From Leptospirales bacterium (GTDB lineage: Bacteria; Spirochaetota; Leptospiria; Leptospirales; Leptonemataceae), in NCBI GenBank assembly GCA_019694655.1, contig JAIBBN010000004.1, forward strand, positions 311,254 through 375,253: 64,000 nucleotides of DNA. Direction: 5' to 3'. The notes below the pieces were generated by a model. The model had not been told where the DNA came from. It made no database searches and worked only from the letters and a program-made list of their open reading frames with translations. This document shows positions 36,774-46,306 of the stretch, piece after piece. The stretch's first letter is position 1. Each line of letters opens with the position of its first letter. The translations under genes and the position numbers were made by a program.

Positions 36774-38951
36774 ATGGCGCTCAGCCGTGTAGAATTGACC
36801 GCTCCCTATACAACGCTCCCCAGGGGCGGATACCTTGTCGAGACCTCTGTGGGTTATGTCCAGTTTGGCTCCCCCCCCGAGACAATCAAGGATACGATGA
36901 TGCTGCCGCGCAGCACTCCGCAGATCTTCGTTTTGCCCAACAGCTTCTTTCATGTAGAGAAGGGCATCTCCGTTGCTGAGCTGGAGTTCCCAATCTATTA
37001 CAACCACTTTCTGCGACAAAAGAAAACCTACATTGTATGTACCCGGGAGCAGCGTGATCAGCTGATCGTTGTACTCAACGAAGCGGTATTTGGACCGGAT
37101 GTTGTGGACCTCCGATCCGAATATGTCGATGGCGAGAACACTTTCGGCTATCCGGATATGAAGTCAGAGATGGATTTCTTTCGTGGAAATCGCCAGCTGG
37201 ACGACCTGGTTAAGTTCGTCATATTCAAGGATCACAAGGTCCGCCTGAACAACGTGCTCATCGAAAAAGGCGCCAATGGGAACTTCCACCTGGAAGACGA
37301 AGATTGGGAGCGAACGATAGAGATTCCTGATGAAGTCGGCTTCAATATTATCTATGAAGCCGGCGAACGCATGCCCGAGCCTTACCAGCCGCCCTTGATA
37401 GGCGTTACCTGCCTGGGGCCAAGCCATGGCTTTGACCCGGAGGAGAATACCAGCGGCTTTCTATTGTGGATCAATCACCACGGAATCATGGTAGATCCGC
37501 CGGTCAATTCGACTGAATGGCTTCGTCAGTCCAACGTAAATCCGAAGCTGATCAACTCCATCATCCTCACGCATTGCCACGCCGACCACGATGCCGGCAC
37601 CTTCCAGAAAATTCTGGAAGAAGGCAAGATAACCATCTACTCAACCGAAACGGTCATGCACTCCTTTGTGCGCAAGTACCATGCGCTTACGCGCATTCCT
37701 ATCAAGGAACTGTTCTCACTTTTCGACTTTGTGCCCGTCGTCATTGGCAAGACGTACTTGATGAATGGCGCGGAATTTCGCTTTAACTATGCGCTCCATT
37801 CGATTCCCAGCCTCAGCTTTGAATTCTTTTTTCAGGATCAGTCGTTCATCTATAGCTCTGATCATCTGAATGATCCGGAGCGCTTTAAGGACCTTCGCGA
37901 TCGGGGCGTACTCAAAGATACGCGCTACCGCGACTTGATGGATTTTCCCTGGCACCACAAGATCATCTACCACGAAGCTGGCATACCGCCCCTGCATACG
38001 CGTGTGGATTACTTGCGGACGCTCCCGGACGAGGTGCAGCGCAAGATTACAGTTTACCACATTGCCAAGAAGGACATGCCGCCCAATTCGATGCTCACCC
38101 TGGCGCGCTTTGGCATCGAAAACACGCTCTATCCGCCGATTACGCCGCCGCGGCATGAAGAGGCATACCGCTTACTCGATGCCCTGTCAAATATCGACAT
38201 ATTCCGCGACTTTCCGATCAGCAAGGCGAAGGAGTTTCTTTCCGTCGTCGATCGGGAAACCTTTCATCGCGGCGATACGATCATACAGAAGAATACCCCG
38301 GGCGACAAATTCTATATCATTGTCAGCGGGAATGTGCGCGTCGAGGGGATGGAGCAGGACATTGACCAGCAGGGCGAAGGGGCCAAGCGCTTTGGGTCCT
38401 ACGAGTACTTTGGCGAGGCCTCGCTGATTATGGATCAACCGCGCAGCGCTGACGTCGTTGCTGAAACGGATGTCGAAGCGCTCACGATCGAGAAGACCAA
38501 GTTTTTGAATTTTATCAAAGGCTCGGGCCTCAATTTGAAGTTCTCAATGTTGAATGAAATTCGCCGAACGGGCACCTGGGATGTGCTCAGCCGTTCGCGT
38601 TTTTTTCGCGGCATTACATCGGCGCAGAAGACGCAGCTGGAATTGATCATGGATTTGCGTCGCTTCCGCCGCGGCGATATGCTGATCCGTCAGGGTGATA
38701 CATTTTCGGAAGCCTACATCATCAAGTCGGGGCGCGTCGAGGCTGTCCGCGATGGCGCCACGATCGAGCGCCTCGGTCGCGGCGACTTTTGCGGTGAAAT
38801 CTACATGCTGCAGAAAGAGGCGCCGTCCAGTTTTGATTTCGTGGCCGAGGACGAGCTGGAAGCTTATCGTCTGGAGCGTCAGGATTTGGTAAGCTATATC
38901 ACCAATAATCCTGGCGTCTATATGCGTTTGAACTACGTATATGGGCAGTAA
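36774..38951 (+). CDS. metallo-beta-lactamase-fold protein with two cNMP-binding domains
   Basis: A 725-residue soluble protein in three parts. Residues 1-215 have no recognised domain. The metallo-beta-lactamase core has a full metal site: HCHADHDAG at about 267-275, a His in YALHSIPSL, an Asp in YSSDHLND, and a His in IIYHEAG. Then come two cyclic-nucleotide-binding domains. The first (about 474-600) has an intact phosphate cassette, FGEASLIMDQPRSADV; the second (about 606-725) has CGEIYMLQKEAPSSFDF, without the key Arg. A hydrolase gated by a cyclic nucleotide is the simplest reading; the substrate is unknown. ATG 36774 gives the first residues MALSRVEL. Confidence 0.88.
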   Translation: MALSRVELTAPYTTLPRGGYLVETSVGYVQFGSPPETIKDTMMLPRSTPQIFVLPNSFFHVEKGISVAELEFPIYYNHFLRQKKTYIVCTREQRDQLIVVLNEAVFGPDVVDLRSEYVDGENTFGYPDMKSEMDFFRGNRQLDDLVKFVIFKDHKVRLNNVLIEKGANGNFHLEDEDWERTIEIPDEVGFNIIYEAGERMPEPYQPPLIGVTCLGPSHGFDPEENTSGFLLWINHHGIMVDPPVNSTEWLRQSNVNPKLINSIILTHCHADHDAGTFQKILEEGKITIYSTETVMHSFVRKYHALTRIPIKELFSLFDFVPVVIGKTYLMNGAEFRFNYALHSIPSLSFEFFFQDQSFIYSSDHLNDPERFKDLRDRGVLKDTRYRDLMDFPWHHKIIYHEAGIPPLHTRVDYLRTLPDEVQRKITVYHIAKKDMPPNSMLTLARFGIENTLYPPITPPRHEEAYRLLDALSNIDIFRDFPISKAKEFLSVVDRETFHRGDTIIQKNTPGDKFYIIVSGNVRVEGMEQDIDQQGEGAKRFGSYEYFGEASLIMDQPRSADVVAETDVEALTIEKTKFLNFIKGSGLNLKFSMLNEIRRTGTWDVLSRSRFFRGITSAQKTQLELIMDLRRFRRGDMLIRQGDTFSEAYIIKSGRVEAVRDGATIERLGRGDFCGEIYMLQKEAPSSFDFVAEDELEAYRLERQDLVSYITNNPGVYMRLNYVYGQ

Positions 38952-38963
38952 GCTCCGAGGCCA

Positions 38964-39785
38964 TTAAGGCGACAGGCGGCTCCACAACAGCGGCGCCGGC
39001 AAGAGCAAGACCGTACTCAACGCCAGAGCGGCGCCCAGCGGCGCTGGAGCGCGCAGATTGCGCGCAACAAAGACTATGTAAAGCAATGCGGCCAGGGCCG
39101 CCAGTTGTACAGCTATAAGGCTCCAGGGGAAACCCAGCGCGAGGCCGGCGGCGCCAGCCAGCGGCGCATCGCCCAATCCCAGACCGCGCCAGCGACTCAG
39201 CATTGATAGTAGCGCAAAGACAGCCATAAATCCCGCCCCGATGCTGGCCTGCTCTATGAAGAGCCGCCAGTTCTGCTGGCTGCGTTCGAGGACAAGCGCT
39301 GCAGCAAAGAGCAGAGCAAACATAGTGTTCTCATGGTCCAGTCGCAGCCAGGTCCAATCGGTGCTCGCCGCAACAAGCAGATGTCCTGACAGACAGAGTG
39401 CGAAGAAAATTTCCATCATCCCGGCGCCGCCGAATTGCAAGACCAGCGCCAGGATTCCGCCACAGCATTCGCCGAAGAGGGTCCGCCAACCGATCGCGCT
39501 ACCACAGTGACTGCATCGGCCGCGCGTCGTGAGGTATCCCAGGATGGGGATCAGTTCCAGAGCGTTCAAGCGCTGGCCACACTCGAAGCAGTGCGATGGC
39601 TTCAGGAGAATGTTCCGCCATCGGTGCGGCGCCTTGCGCAACGGACCGTAACAATAGCGCAGGATCCTGGAACTCAACGCGGTGTAAAAGCTGCCAAGCA
39701 ATAGGCCCAGGCTGAAGCTCAGCGCCCATTGGATGCCGATCCAGTTCGTCGCGGCCCAGCGCGCCGCCGAGTCCAGACCATTCAT
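38964..39785 (-). CDS. prepilin peptidase (A24 family)
   Basis: Inner-membrane aspartic peptidase that cleaves type-IV prepilin/pseudopilin leaders. The 273-residue product has the N-terminal FSLGLLLGSFYTALSSRI, two Cys pairs for zinc (CFECGQRL and CSHCGS), a first catalytic Asp in STDWTWLRLDHE and the second in GLGLGDAPLAG. Its last residues overlap the aminotransferase stop? No: its ATG (39785) overlaps the aminotransferase stop codon by four bases, so the two are coupled. No pilin or secretion genes are nearby. The normal first catalytic segment is less conserved than usual. Confidence 0.85.
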   Translation of the reverse strand: MNGLDSAARWAATNWIGIQWALSFSLGLLLGSFYTALSSRILRYCYGPLRKAPHRWRNILLKPSHCFECGQRLNALELIPILGYLTTRGRCSHCGSAIGWRTLFGECCGGILALVLQFGGAGMMEIFFALCLSGHLLVAASTDWTWLRLDHENTMFALLFAAALVLERSQQNWRLFIEQASIGAGFMAVFALLSMLSRWRGLGLGDAPLAGAAGLALGFPWSLIAVQLAALAALLYIVFVARNLRAPAPLGAALALSTVLLLPAPLLWSRLSP

Positions 39786-40891
39786 CCAAGCAGGGCCAGC
39801 AGGGCATCCATGCCTCGCTTCAGGGTCGACTCCTCGGCGGCATAGGAAATACGGACGCGGTCTTGCGCTCTGGAAAAAATACGGCCGGGCACCAGCAGCA
39901 ATTGTTGCTCGCGAATCGCACGCTCCACAAACTCTCGATCTGTTCCCGGGATCTGCGGGTAAATATAGAAAGCGCCCTGCGGAGATTCAAAATTCAGCCG
40001 ACCCTGCAGTCGACTGACGCAGTAGTCGCGATTCCTTTTGTACTGGGCGACATAGCCGCTCATATCCAGATCCAGCGCAACGATTCCTGCATGCTGAATG
40101 GGGGCGGGCGCGCATACTACCGTGTATTGCTGCAAAGTGGTCATTGCTTTGATCAACTCGGCGGGGCCGGCAGCCGCGGCCAGACGCAATCCAGTCATAC
40201 TGTAGGTCTTGGAAAAGCCCATCAGCGTTACGGCCCGATCATAGATCGCGGCGGCGCTGTGAAAGCGGCCCTCATAGTCGAAGCATTCATAGATTTCATC
40301 GCTTACCAGCAAGGCTCCCGAGCGATCAGCAAGCTCGCCAAGCTGCCGAATTTGATCCTCGCTCATGATTCGTCCGGATGGGTTCGAGGGACTGCAGAAT
40401 ATGATCAACTTCAAGCCTCGCGGATTCACTGCCGCCAGGTCCTCGGGGCTAAAGTTCTCAGGAATGTATTCAACGCTGGCGTTCATGAATTGCAGAAGGC
40501 TGCGGTAAATCAGGAAGGCCGGGTCAGTCAGCAGGATGCGATCGCCGGGGTCCACCAATGCCTGAAAGAGGAGGCTGATCAGGGATGATACTCCTGAGCT
40601 TACCAGAATGTGATCCGGATCGACCTGGAAGCCGTTGACCTCGGCAAACTTCCGGGCAATGCGTTCGCGCAGCGGACGAATCCCCTGCGTTTCTGTGTAG
40701 GCCGTGCGACCGTCGCGCAGCGCTTGTGCGGCGGCTTCGCGCACTTCGAGAGGCGCAGGATAGTGCGGCTGACCGATCGAGAGATTGATGGGATCCTTCA
40801 ATGCGCCGGCCAGCTGGAACACGCGGCGGATTTCGGAGCTATCGATGCGCGACATACGCTCTGAGAGCGGTAGTGCAGGAGCGCTTTGCAT
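39782..40891 (-). CDS. class I/II pyridoxal-phosphate aminotransferase
   Basis: A 369-residue fold-type-I aminotransferase. It has INLSIGQPHYPAPLEV at the N-terminus, YTETQGIRPLRERIARKF, the substrate/PLP segments FCSPSNPSGRI and LVSDEIYECF, the PLP-lysine in MGFSKTYSMTGLRL and the carboxylate-binding Arg in DRVRISYA. It is closest in style to aspartate/aromatic aminotransferases (AspC/PatA-like), but substrate is not predictable. ATG 40891 follows AGAGG at good spacing; the open frame that extends to 42022 is antisense to the next gene and not coding. Confidence 0.9.
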   Translation of the reverse strand: MQSAPALPLSERMSRIDSSEIRRVFQLAGALKDPINLSIGQPHYPAPLEVREAAAQALRDGRTAYTETQGIRPLRERIARKFAEVNGFQVDPDHILVSSGVSSLISLLFQALVDPGDRILLTDPAFLIYRSLLQFMNASVEYIPENFSPEDLAAVNPRGLKLIIFCSPSNPSGRIMSEDQIRQLGELADRSGALLVSDEIYECFDYEGRFHSAAAIYDRAVTLMGFSKTYSMTGLRLAAAAGPAELIKAMTTLQQYTVVCAPAPIQHAGIVALDLDMSGYVAQYKRNRDYCVSRLQGRLNFESPQGAFYIYPQIPGTDREFVERAIREQQLLLVPGRIFSRAQDRVRISYAAEESTLKRGMDALLALLG

Positions 40892-41020
40892 TGTTTGCCT
40901 CTTTCTGCAGCGATGCGCTGCTGCAACGCAGCAGCAACTGAAAAACCGAAGCGCGGCCAATCGGTAGACAAATCTGTCTAAAGGTATTGACGCAGCGCCC
41001 GGCGTCTTGAGCCTGCGACC

Positions 41021-44000
41021 ATGCCCTCCGTAGAAATTGCCGGCATTCAGGTTCCTCGTTTCCATGAAAATCCCGGTTGGATTCCGGAATCGAAGCTGGT
41101 TTTGACAGAGACCACTCGTCGCAATCTGCAGAAGATACTTTTTCCATTGATCCAGAACGAGCATCTGCTGCTTGTCGGCGATGCCGGCGTTGGCAAGAAC
41201 GCACTGGTTTACTACATCAATCAATTGCGGCGCCACCCTACGATTCGCTATAGCTTCAATGAAGACACGCTGCCCGAGGACCTGGTCGGCGCCTATCGCA
41301 TCGATCCGCGCAGCCATCGCTTCGTCTGGTCCGATGGCCCCCTGGCTCACGCCATGCGCAGCGGCGCCGTCTTTGTGGCCGACGAAATGAACCTTTGTCC
41401 GCCCGAGGTGCTGAAGCGCTTCTATTCCGTGTTCAGCGAGCGAGAATTGCAGCTGCTGGAAGGCGACGCCAGCGTGGTTCGGGCCGCTCCCGGATTTAGC
41501 TTTGTCGCCACGCAAAACCCCGCCGAGGGATTTGAAGGTCGCAAGAATCTGCCGCGCGAGATTCAAAAGTGTTTTGCAACGGTCTATGTGGATGCTTATC
41601 CGGAGGAAGAACTGGTGCAGATTCTCTCCGGGCTTTTCCCCGGACTGGGCGCAGCGGAGACCTCCGCTATTGTGCGCGCCAACGCCGCAGTGGAGCGCGC
41701 AGTTCTCGATCGTAGCGCCGGCGCGCGGGATCTGGAGCGTTACCACTTCAATATTCGGAATTTGTCGCGCCTGGGCGCCCGTCTCAACTCGTCCGCAGCT
41801 CCGGAGCTGGAGTTGCATGACGTTTTTCTTGGGACCTTTCGCGGTCCAGAGGACCGTCAACAGGCGCGCCTGGCAGTAATGGCCGGACTGGGCGGCCTTT
41901 CCCATGATCAAGCAAAGTCCAGAGCAGAAACAGCGATCGATCTGAGCGCCCAGATGCGCTTGCTTTTGCCGCCGGCGGATCGCAAAGGCGACGAAATTGA
42001 AATTGCGATCATGGAGGAGCAACGAGCAATCCGCATTGGTCGCTCGACGTTATCGCGTTCGGACTTCAGCGCCGATGATATTGGCGCGCGAAGCTTTGCC
42101 GATGCCGTGGCCGCCGCCTTCCGCTGGCTGCCGCCGGCCGCTGCCGTGCGGCCTTCGCTGGAGGCCATTGCTCGAATGATTGAGCTCGGCGAGAATGCAC
42201 TTCTCGAATGCGAATCGGATGTTGAGCCGGAGGACTATGTTCATTTTTTCACGGAGTTGCTGGATCGACCGTTAGCAGTCATTACGCTCTCTCGTGGCAT
42301 GCACACCGCCGATATCCTTGGCGGACTCAAGCCGGCGCCGGAAGCGGTACGTGAGGAAGAGGCTGTGCGCTGGGTGGACGGTCCGCTCACCGCCGCTATC
42401 CGTCGCGGTGATTTTATCCTGCTGAAGGGCCTGGAGGCGGCCGGACCAGAACTGGTCGAGAAACTGAACATGTTGCTGGATGATGCGCGCGCCCTGGCCC
42501 TGCCGCCAGAGAGCGGCGCGAGCGAGCCGCTACGACTCGATTCCAGGGCCCGTGTCTTCGGTCTGAAGTTCTTCCGCAACCAGCGCAGCACTCCCTCCAT
42601 TTCGCGGGCCTTTCGCAATCGATTTACGGCAATTGCGCTGCCGCCGGTGGTCGATGCCGCATCCTTGCGCTGGATAGCGGCGGCGCGACTTGGCGTTGAA
42701 GAGCAGGGGCCAGCTTCCTCCTTGCTCCAGGCGATGGCCAGCTTCCATTTGGCGCTTCGCGAGCGGGCGCAACAGCGCGAAATCGGGGCGGGCAATCTAC
42801 AACCGTATCAATTTGGACTTACCAACCTCCGGCGCTGGTGCGACTACCTTTCCAATTGCGTCGATCAGATCACGGATGCTCGTACGCTGCAGGAGAATGC
42901 AATGCGCGGCGCCGGCATTGCTTATATCAATGAACTGTCGGACACTGTTGAACGGGAACGCGTAGCGCGGCTGCTGGAATCGCTCCTATCGGGAGCGTCG
43001 CTGGAAGAAGCGCTGCAGGCCTTTCAAAGCGGCCTAAAAAAAAAACTGATTCAACAAAGCGACCTCAGTCGTAAGGTCTGGTGGAACCAGGAGGAGCACT
43101 TTCGTCCGCCAAATACAGGAACATTCAAAGCCAAAGTGCAGGGCGATGCCCTCAAGCAGGGCATCAATATCAATACGCCCGAAACGGGCGGACAGACCAA
43201 GGAAGGCGCCGATGCCTGGTATGGCTCGGACACCCAGGGGAACAAGGGGCAGGGAGAGCCCGGCCAGGGCGGCGGCGCCTGGGGCTATCGCACCGAAGAA
43301 CTGTACAAGGAATTCCTGAAGAAACGCCGTGCGCTCTGGGACTACAATATCGGCGTCACGCTCGACGAATTCCGAGAAATTTTTGGACCTGAGATCTCCC
43401 GTGTGACGCTCGATTTTGACCGCTTGCTGGATCCGCAGGTGGAGATCACGCGGCGCTATATGGCGCAAGGATCGCGGGTCGATGCCAGGCGCTATCTTGC
43501 CTATATTCATGGCCGCGGCGATGGGCGAGTCTTTGATCGTTCTGCGGTCTCTGTGGAAGATGACAAGCTACGCGGGGTTGAGATACTTTTTGCGGTCAAC
43601 AAAGGTCGACGTATTTTCAATTTCGAGTATTCTATTGCGACATTGGTCGCGATCATGAGCTGCGCCACAATTTTGAGCAATCATGAGCTTCCCTTTGGCG
43701 TCTGCGGCTATTCCGATCTCAGTAACATGAAGCAGTCCATTGATGTGATGTGGTACAACGGATTGAACGATGCCTTTAGCGGCGGAAAAGAAGAGGATTT
43801 GTTTTACGGTCTTGCTCGCGGCTGGCATGGCGACACGGTTTCCGAGTTTCAAATTGGCGAGGATCTGGCGCGAAACTTTAGCGCCGGCGCACGGACCCGT
43901 ATTCTCGCTATCATATCCGATTTTCGGGGCGCCCGGGGCAAAGTCACGATGGAAAAGGACCTGTCCAGTCCGGATACGGCGCGATTGAAGGAAATGGTCG

Positions 44001-44182
44001 ATCAACTTGGCCGCCGCGGAATTATCACGCTGGGCGTCGGCCTTGGCGCGCGCGCTATAGGCCACTCGATTTTCCCCGAGTATGTGCATGTTGGCGGCGA
44101 GACCTATGCTAAACTGCCGGCGCTGCTGGCCGGCCGCGTAACGGAGTTGATCCATCGCCATCATAACGCCGCGGTGCTTTGA
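41021..44182 (+). CDS. midasin/dynein-related AAA-ATPase fused to a VWA-like domain
   Basis: A 1053-residue protein. The first AAA_5 module (about 30-330) has Walker A GDAGVGKN (residues 53-60), with Asn in place of the usual Ser/Thr, and Walker B AVFVADEMNL (Asp122-Glu123) with sensor-like FVATQNPAEGFEGRK. A second AAA-like module (about 415-560) keeps the fold signature (VDGPLTAAIRRGDFILLKGL, then EKLNMLLDDARAL) but has no Walker A and lacks the DE. After a Gly/Gln-rich linker (about 720-755) comes a VWA-like domain (about 850-1045) where the MIDAS DxSxS is replaced (LFAVNKGRRI, then later IISDFRGARG). Probably a MoxR/midasin-style remodelling protein; target unknown. Confidence 0.82.
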   Translation: MPSVEIAGIQVPRFHENPGWIPESKLVLTETTRRNLQKILFPLIQNEHLLLVGDAGVGKNALVYYINQLRRHPTIRYSFNEDTLPEDLVGAYRIDPRSHRFVWSDGPLAHAMRSGAVFVADEMNLCPPEVLKRFYSVFSERELQLLEGDASVVRAAPGFSFVATQNPAEGFEGRKNLPREIQKCFATVYVDAYPEEELVQILSGLFPGLGAAETSAIVRANAAVERAVLDRSAGARDLERYHFNIRNLSRLGARLNSSAAPELELHDVFLGTFRGPEDRQQARLAVMAGLGGLSHDQAKSRAETAIDLSAQMRLLLPPADRKGDEIEIAIMEEQRAIRIGRSTLSRSDFSADDIGARSFADAVAAAFRWLPPAAAVRPSLEAIARMIELGENALLECESDVEPEDYVHFFTELLDRPLAVITLSRGMHTADILGGLKPAPEAVREEEAVRWVDGPLTAAIRRGDFILLKGLEAAGPELVEKLNMLLDDARALALPPESGASEPLRLDSRARVFGLKFFRNQRSTPSISRAFRNRFTAIALPPVVDAASLRWIAAARLGVEEQGPASSLLQAMASFHLALRERAQQREIGAGNLQPYQFGLTNLRRWCDYLSNCVDQITDARTLQENAMRGAGIAYINELSDTVERERVARLLESLLSGASLEEALQAFQSGLKKKLIQQSDLSRKVWWNQEEHFRPPNTGTFKAKVQGDALKQGININTPETGGQTKEGADAWYGSDTQGNKGQGEPGQGGGAWGYRTEELYKEFLKKRRALWDYNIGVTLDEFREIFGPEISRVTLDFDRLLDPQVEITRRYMAQGSRVDARRYLAYIHGRGDGRVFDRSAVSVEDDKLRGVEILFAVNKGRRIFNFEYSIATLVAIMSCATILSNHELPFGVCGYSDLSNMKQSIDVMWYNGLNDAFSGGKEEDLFYGLARGWHGDTVSEFQIGEDLARNFSAGARTRILAIISDFRGARGKVTMEKDLSSPDTARLKEMVDQLGRRGIITLGVGLGARAIGHSIFPEYVHVGGETYAKLPALLAGRVTELIHRHHNAAVL

Positions 44183-44185
44183 ACA

Positions 44186-44839
44186 ATGGCATCCAAAAAA
44201 ACCGTGCGAAAAACGGCGGCGCGTCCCGCAGGCAAGACGCAAGCGCTGTCCGGCGCTCCAGGGCCCTTCGCTCGCAGCGCTGACGAATTTCCAGGTCGGC
44301 CCTTTGTTCACCCGATGGCTGTAGTGGAAGGAATGACGACTCTGGGCGAAGGCTGCTCAGTGTGGGGCGGAGCGGTGTTGCGCGCCGACATGAATGAAAT
44401 CCAACTTGGCAGATTTGTAAACATCCAGGATAACACGACGCTGCATACCGATTCGCGCAGCCGCATTGATATCGGCGACTATTCGCTGATCGGTCACAAT
44501 GTGATGCTGCATGGCTGTCGACTGGGTCGGGCTGTAATGATTGGAATTGGCAGCGTTGTACTCGACGGCGCCGAAATTGGCGATGGCGCCATGGTTACTG
44601 CTGGTTGTATGATTCGCGGCGGTCGAAAGATACCGCCTCGCGCACTGGTGATTCAGCGCGGCAACGAACTGAAAATCGTCGAGCATGCCGCGAAGACAGC
44701 GCTGATTGTTGCTGGCAGCCTGGAGTACGTTGAGCTGGCTCGCCGGAGGCTTGCTGGAAGCTATGGACCGTTTTCACGACAGCAGGAATTGGACTTTCTG
44801 GCCAAAGCCCGCGACTTGATCGAGCAAATGGGGATCTAG
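44186..44839 (+). CDS. gamma-carbonic-anhydrase-like hexapeptide-repeat protein
   Basis: A 217-residue left-handed beta-helix protein of the YrdA/PaaY gamma-carbonic-anhydrase family. The repeats are clear (VEGMTTLGEGCSVWGGAVLR, IGDYSLIGHNVMLHGC), and the three zinc-ligand histidines are present in TTLHTDSR, LIGHNVMLHGC. The first 40 residues are a basic/low-complexity extension (ASKKTVRKTAARPAGKTQ) not typical of the family. A C-terminal helix follows. Three bases separate it from the AAA/VWA gene, so they are co-transcribed. Actual carbonic anhydrase activity is variable in this family. Confidence 0.87.
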   Translation: MASKKTVRKTAARPAGKTQALSGAPGPFARSADEFPGRPFVHPMAVVEGMTTLGEGCSVWGGAVLRADMNEIQLGRFVNIQDNTTLHTDSRSRIDIGDYSLIGHNVMLHGCRLGRAVMIGIGSVVLDGAEIGDGAMVTAGCMIRGGRKIPPRALVIQRGNELKIVEHAAKTALIVAGSLEYVELARRRLAGSYGPFSRQQELDFLAKARDLIEQMGI

Positions 44840-44848
44840 CGCGAGACT

Positions 44849-45211
44849 TCAGCCTCCGTATTTCAGTCGGAATTCCTCGGGACTGAGAACTTTGAAGAAG
44901 TTATCCAGTTTGGCCAGTTTGAATACGCTTAGAATCATCGGCTTCAGTCCGAACAAAATCATTTCGCCGCCGCCGCTCTTAACCAGATTTAAGGCCTTGA
45001 TCATCGCCCCAATTCCGGAACTGTCAATAAAGTTGACGTCGGTCATATCCAGACACACGCGCTTGGGCTTTCCGGCCGCCAGCTGGTTGAAAGTCTTCTC
45101 AAAGTAGTCGCTTTGCTCAATGTCAAATTTGCCGGCAAGTTTCAGAAGCAGCATTTCATCTGTTTGGCTGACGCGCTGGATATCCACGCGGCATTTGTGA
45201 GCTACTTGCAA
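44849..45211 (-). CDS. STAS-domain anti-anti-sigma-type protein
   Basis: A 120-residue single STAS domain of the SpoIIAA/RsbV type. The phosphorylatable Ser is in NFIDSSGIGAMIKAL, preceded by VCLDMTDV. Such proteins are controlled by phosphorylation by a partner HPK/RsbW-like kinase and release sigma factors or other targets. No kinase or phosphatase gene is adjacent. It converges on the gamma-carbonic-anhydrase gene, nine bases away. Confidence 0.88.
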   Translation of the reverse strand: MQVAHKCRVDIQRVSQTDEMLLLKLAGKFDIEQSDYFEKTFNQLAAGKPKRVCLDMTDVNFIDSSGIGAMIKALNLVKSGGGEMILFGLKPMILSVFKLAKLDNFFKVLSPEEFRLKYGG

Positions 45212-45238
45212 CCCCTGGTCAAGGAGGATTAGCGTCGC

Positions 45239-46306
45239 TCAGTCTATTCTGGCCCATAAGGAAAGATTGGTCCGGAATTCCTTTTCCGAAAGCCAGACGC
45301 GCTGGGGTCCGGCAACAGCGACCAGTACGGCCTCCGAGCCGAGGCCGCCGGTGGAGCTGAGCTCTCCGGTGCTAAAGTAGCGTCTGGCTTCCATAACAAA
45401 TTCCAAACGATAACTTTCATCAATCTTGTAGCCAATGGCGCCGCGCAGGATTCCGCCGTCGCCGGCGCCATTTTTGATATGAAAGGTTATAGCCCGTTGC
45501 AAATGGAAATCGCGCCCCCGGTTGAATCCATTGTTGATCAGCAAGGCCGTTTCAAAACGCCACGGACCGCTGCTAAAGCGATAGCCCGGGCCAAGGGGAT
45601 ACTCCCAGATCACATTGGTCAGCGTATTGCCGGAGCCAATCGGACTGTAAAAGATAACATTTCCGGCGCCAATGAACTGCCAGGCGTCATAGATGTACTG
45701 CTTGTTGTAGCGATACTGAAGCTGCGCCTCTGCAAACAGTCCCTCGCGCGACTGATCGTCGAAGGGAAACCAGCGTACTCGAAGGCCAGCTCCGTATTCA
45801 GTCATCGATGAGCGACCGTGTGCATCCGCAAAATTTCGACCGGCGCTGATTACGTAGGCTGAATCGCGATAGCTCCAGTTCGAAGAATCAAAGCCGTTGC
45901 GACGAATGGTGCTCTCCGGTTGTAGTGTAAAGTCCTCGTTTCGCGCCCTGCCAGGATGCTGTCGCCAGCCCGTGCCCTGTAGCTGAGCGCCCAGCTCCCA
46001 GGCGCCGACACCCCAGCGCAGGCCAAGCCCTGGTTGCACCAGATTGCGCGGATAAGTGAGTCGCGAACCGCCCCGAAAGCCGGAGAAATCGGGGCTGCGG
46101 CTGCCCGTCTCAAAGATTAGATCGCCGCTGGTTGTCTGTGCCATTACGCCGACTTCCATCTGCGCGAGCAGCGGGGCGCCAGGAGCGGCAAGGAACGCCA
46201 GAAACAGGGCGCGCTGTAGTGCAACACAGTTCAGGAAAATAGGTCGCAGCCGGGCCGCCAAAGTCGATGCTGACCGGAGCGGTCTCTTTTGACCCGATAG
46301 ATACAT
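45239..46306 (-). CDS. predicted outer-membrane beta-barrel protein
   Basis: About 355 residues: a signal peptide (hydrophobic core ALFLAFLAAPGAPLLA, then QMEVG) and a barrel of alternating aromatic strands (GLGLRWGVGAWELGAQLQG, EAQLQYRYNKQYIYDAW, GYRFSSGPWRFETALLI) ending LSLWARID. Early strands with SRLTYPRNLVQPGLGLRW look somewhat like omptin or omptin-like porins of leptospires, but catalytic residues are not identifiable. The start is uncertain: ATG 46306 overlaps the divergent ATG at 46305, ATG 46345 is further out. Confidence 0.65.
   Translation of the reverse strand: MYLSGQKRPLRSASTLAARLRPIFLNCVALQRALFLAFLAAPGAPLLAQMEVGVMAQTTSGDLIFETGSRSPDFSGFRGGSRLTYPRNLVQPGLGLRWGVGAWELGAQLQGTGWRQHPGRARNEDFTLQPESTIRRNGFDSSNWSYRDSAYVISAGRNFADAHGRSSMTEYGAGLRVRWFPFDDQSREGLFAEAQLQYRYNKQYIYDAWQFIGAGNVIFYSPIGSGNTLTNVIWEYPLGPGYRFSSGPWRFETALLINNGFNRGRDFHLQRAITFHIKNGAGDGGILRGAIGYKIDESYRLEFVMEARRYFSTGELSSTGGLGSEAVLVAVAGPQRVWLSEKEFRTNLSLWARID

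Noticed and set aside
40892..42022. Upstream extension of the aminotransferase frame by about 375 codons
   Set aside because: It is antisense to the AAA/VWA gene, has no conserved aminotransferase sequence, and a good SD and ATG occur at 40889-40891.
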